From assembly GCF_017498545.1 (NCBI RefSeq), contig NZ_CP071793.1:11092256-11156255 (forward strand): a DNA stretch of 64,000 bases, given 5' to 3'. This document shows positions 61,661-64,000 of the stretch, one piece after another. The DNA is from Sulfidibacter corallicola. Lineage in GTDB: Bacteria > Acidobacteriota > Holophagae > Acanthopleuribacterales > Acanthopleuribacteraceae. Below the pieces are notes generated by a model. It searched no databases and was not told the origin of the DNA. It was given only the letters and a program-made list of their open reading frames with translations. Both the position numbers and the translations under genes were made by a program. The first letter of the stretch is position 1; each line of letters starts with the position of its first letter.

Positions 61661-64000
61661 TCAAGGTTCGGGGACGAATTCGATCCCCGTCACGTTGCCG
61701 ATCGCCGGTTCCTGGGCACCGTTGAAGACGAATACCACGCCCGTCAGATCCGCCCCATCGGCAGACTGGGCCACCAAGTAGACGTCCTGATCGCTGCTGG
61801 TCAGCAGATCGTTGGCCGAGCGCGCGAAGGGAAGTTTGGTGGCCAGACCCTGCAACGTCGTGGTGTCGCGCAACAGGAGGTTCCCGGCCTGATCGTAGAA
61901 GTAGAGGATCACGTTGGTCGAGACGTCGTTGAGGTTCACGACCACCGGGGCGGAGATGAACCCGTTGCTGACGGGCAGGAACCCGAACAGGATCTCTTCG
62001 CCCTTCAGCGAGGTCTCGTTTTCCAGGTCCACGGCCACCCCCTGACTGGGGGATTTGCCGACCGCGGTATTGAAGGTCACCCAAAGACCGTTCACCTTGC
62101 TGCTGGACGCCGTCAGTTCCACCGAGTAGCCCGGCCCGGTTCCCAATTGGCCGAACAGGGCGCCGGCTTCCTTCTTCAGGAAACCCTTGGCGGGAATGGT
62201 CTCCTGCACCGTTTGCGTCTCTCCGTTTTCTCGACGCGCCGTGAGACTGACGGTCACCGCCTGGTCACCGATGTTGGATGCGACGACCACGCTCTCGAAC
62301 AGGCCGACGTTGTTGGAGACCCAGGGATAGAGCAGGTTGCGGCTGCCGCTGTCCGCGCCGGCCAGATCCACGGCTCTGGCATTGCCGATCGCCGACTCGC
62401 GTGCATCGTTGAAGACGAAGTTGACACCCGTCAACGGCTGGTCCGGCGAAGAGGCGATCATGTAGGCGTCGCGCACCGTGGTGATCACGTCGCTGGCGAC
62501 CCGAGCCACAGGCGAGAAGGGCGCCGCCCCGGCGACCACCTCCATGCCGATCTGGGTCCCGGCTTCGTCGTAGAAGGTCAAGGTGATGTCGGTCGCCGCC
62601 GAACCGACGTTGACGACAACCGGTGCGGAAATGAAGCCATCCGTCGAGGGAAGGAAACCGAACACGAGCTCGCGTCCTATCGTTTCGTCTTCGGCCTGGC
62701 CGTCGGGGGGAATCGAAACCGCCACGCCCTGAGACGGACTCTGGCCCGAACCGCTGGTGCTCTGCAGGTTGTTGGTCACCCATCGCCCGCGCACGTCCTC
62801 GCTGGGAGAGCGCAACAGCACCGTATACCCCGGACCCGGACCGAGCTCGGGAAACAGTTGGGCCGCCGACTCACGCAAGAACCCGCGTCCGGGAATGGTC
62901 CGCGTCACGGTTTGCGTGGTTCCGTCCGAACGCAAGGCCTTCAAGCTGACCTCGACCGCTTCGTCGGCCGGGTTATTGGCGATCAGGACACTTTCGAACA
63001 GATCGTTGTTGGATATCCAAGAGTACAACAATCGGAATGCGTCGTCCCCACCGTCACCGCCATCGCCGCCGTCCCCACCGTCACCGCCGTCACCGCCATC
63101 GGTGCCGACCGCCTCGAAGTCGGCACACCAATCGTTCACCGTGGCAAACTGGCCGGTGGTCACATTGACCGTGTTGGGATAGGTTTCCGCGACTTGGTTG
63201 AACAGCTCCACAAAGGTCAGGCGCTCCAACTCGTTGATATCGGTATCGAAGTCGAAAGGAAAACGGAAGGAAGCGGCCTTGAGGGTGTAACTTCCGAAGG
63301 CGAGGCCACCGATTTGGAACTGCCCGCCGAATCCGACCGTGGCCGAGACCAACCGTTCGCCTTGGAATGCCGCGACAAAGGTATTTTGGACGGGGCAGTC
63401 ACAGGCGGCGCTCTGAATCGACCCGGCGATGCCGCCACCCCCGCGGACCTCGATATTCAGATTGGAGACCGAACCGGCGGCGCTCAGCGGGACGCGGGTA
63501 GCCCCACTGGCCGTGGCGCTGTTGGGGTGATACGAGGTGGACAGGTTCTGACATCCGGCCAGGCTGGTGTTGAGCACGATTTCAGAGACGGCGTCGTAGG
63601 ACTGCTCCTCCGTGATTTCGGGATTGACGGCAATGAGGTAGGACCCTGCCGGCAACCCGGCCACCGAATACGATCCGGTCAGGACATTGTAATTGCCGCG
63701 ATAGATTTCACCCGTTTGGTCTTCCACGGCCGTGACCAGGACCAGGGTGCCGCCGATCGGCTGTCCGCCGGAGACCAGCGCGCCGCTCAAGGTCCCCCCG
63801 GGCGCGAGGGTGAAATCCACGTTGGACACCGTCTGGCCGCCGTTGAGGTTGATGACCTGAGCCGCGCCCGCCGAATCGGCCCCGGGGAAGTACTGACGCG
63901 AAAAGGCGCCGAGTCCGAAGACGAGCAGGCTGTCGGAAGGCGTGACCCGCACGACGTAACTGCCGTCCGGGATGCCGCTGAACTCGAAGGCCGTGCTGCC
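61661..64000 (-). CDS. Large secreted surface protein, C-terminal part (cut by window end)
   Basis: The frame is open to base 64000, so the start lies beyond the window; the visible part is 779 residues. The N-terminal visible third has carboxypeptidase-regulatory/CNA-B-like domains ('GTLSGALVSGGQPIGGTLVL', 'YSVAGLPAGSYLIAV', 'GSIQSAACDCPVQNTFVAAF'). A linker of six GDG-type units follows. Then come two tandem copies of a module of about 220 residues ('LLYSWISNNDLFESVLIANN', 'LLYPWVSNNVGLFESVVVAS', each with 'GRWVTNN' or 'GLWVTFN' and a closing 'IGNARAVDL' or 'IGNVTGIEF'), shared with the protein at 43138-44667. Probably exported to the cell surface; function unknown. Confidence 0.8.
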   Translation of the reverse strand, partial: GSTAFEFSGIPDGSYVVRVTPSDSLLVFGLGAFSRQYFPGADSAGAAQVINLNGGQTVSNVDFTLAPGGTLSGALVSGGQPIGGTLVLVTAVEDQTGEIYRGNYNVLTGSYSVAGLPAGSYLIAVNPEITEEQSYDAVSEIVLNTSLAGCQNLSTSYHPNSATASGATRVPLSAAGSVSNLNIEVRGGGGIAGSIQSAACDCPVQNTFVAAFQGERLVSATVGFGGQFQIGGLAFGSYTLKAASFRFPFDFDTDINELERLTFVELFNQVAETYPNTVNVTTGQFATVNDWCADFEAVGTDGGDGGDGGDGGDGGDGGDDAFRLLYSWISNNDLFESVLIANNPADEAVEVSLKALRSDGTTQTVTRTIPGRGFLRESAAQLFPELGPGPGYTVLLRSPSEDVRGRWVTNNLQSTSGSGQSPSQGVAVSIPPDGQAEDETIGRELVFGFLPSTDGFISAPVVVNVGSAATDITLTFYDEAGTQIGMEVVAGAAPFSPVARVASDVITTVRDAYMIASSPDQPLTGVNFVFNDARESAIGNARAVDLAGADSGSRNLLYPWVSNNVGLFESVVVASNIGDQAVTVSLTARRENGETQTVQETIPAKGFLKKEAGALFGQLGTGPGYSVELTASSSKVNGLWVTFNTAVGKSPSQGVAVDLENETSLKGEEILFGFLPVSNGFISAPVVVNLNDVSTNVILYFYDQAGNLLLRDTTTLQGLATKLPFARSANDLLTSSDQDVYLVAQSADGADLTGVVFVFNGAQEPAIGNVTGIEFVPEP
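63042..63100 (-). repeat. Nine-base tandem repeat encoding GGD linker
   Basis: Six tandem GGTGGCGAC-like units on the minus strand encode the glycine/aspartate linker between the regulatory-like domains and the tandem modules of the protein at 61661-64000. It is a likely site of slippage and length change. Confidence 0.7.

Noticed and set aside
63042..63100. Possible CRISPR-like or satellite repeat
   Set aside because: The nine-base units are in phase with the protein frame and simply encode the GGD linker.

Overview
The window looks like a GC-rich chromosome segment from a Gram-negative bacterium with a large genome. It is rich in Ser/Thr kinases, ECF sigma factors, TPR proteins, secreted beta-repeat proteins and a tricorn-type protease. 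This mix, with a class I-like HMG-CoA reductase and a hybrid kinase carrying a Reg_prop propeller, fits the Acidobacteriota, perhaps the marine Holophagae/Acanthopleuribacter side. That placement is an inference from gene content; no rRNA or tRNA is present to settle it.

Layout. 1-10.2 kb: end of an aldo/keto reductase, an AlaX-type tRNA-editing protein, a TPR protein, a tricorn protease homologue, a GST, and a methyltransferase divergent from an outer-membrane beta-barrel protein across three copies of one palindrome. 10.2-21.8 kb: a visibly AT-richer island with a tightly coupled four-gene operon. It ends in a 1849-residue helicase with zinc ribbons and a DUF1998-like C-terminus (DruE/DISARM-like) and is bracketed by a 13-bp direct repeat. 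21.9-30 kb: a broken GDPD-CBM6 gene, a membrane protein/XRE regulator pair, HMG-CoA reductase, a UbiB-family kinase-like protein and an ABC exporter. 30-38 kb: a 1431-residue hybrid sensor kinase, an ECF sigma/anti-sigma pair and a GT25 glycosyltransferase. 38-50 kb: a TPR remnant, a secreted serine hydrolase, a patatin, a secreted two-domain protein, a PQQ-type propeller, a Rieske protein and a beta-helix protein, separated by gene-poor stretches with small interspersed repeats. 50-64 kb: a Ser/Thr kinase coupled to an ECF sigma factor, a 1197-residue repeat protein, a pseudogene remnant, a second Ser/Thr kinase and the 3' part of a large secreted protein.

How the genes work together. The most notable unit is the four-gene island at 11291-21658, which I read as an anti-phage or anti-plasmid defence operon. 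It pairs a DruE-like helicase with three partners I cannot assign to a known type. One partner has a coiled coil followed by what looks like a McrB-type AAA+ domain that has lost its Walker A and B residues. Elsewhere the theme is signalling and cell-surface proteins: sigma/anti-sigma, sigma/kinase and sensor-kinase modules, plus secreted proteins that share a recurring module of about 220 residues (one copy at 43138-44667, two at 61661-64000, and a possible distant relative in the serine hydrolase at 38601-40379).
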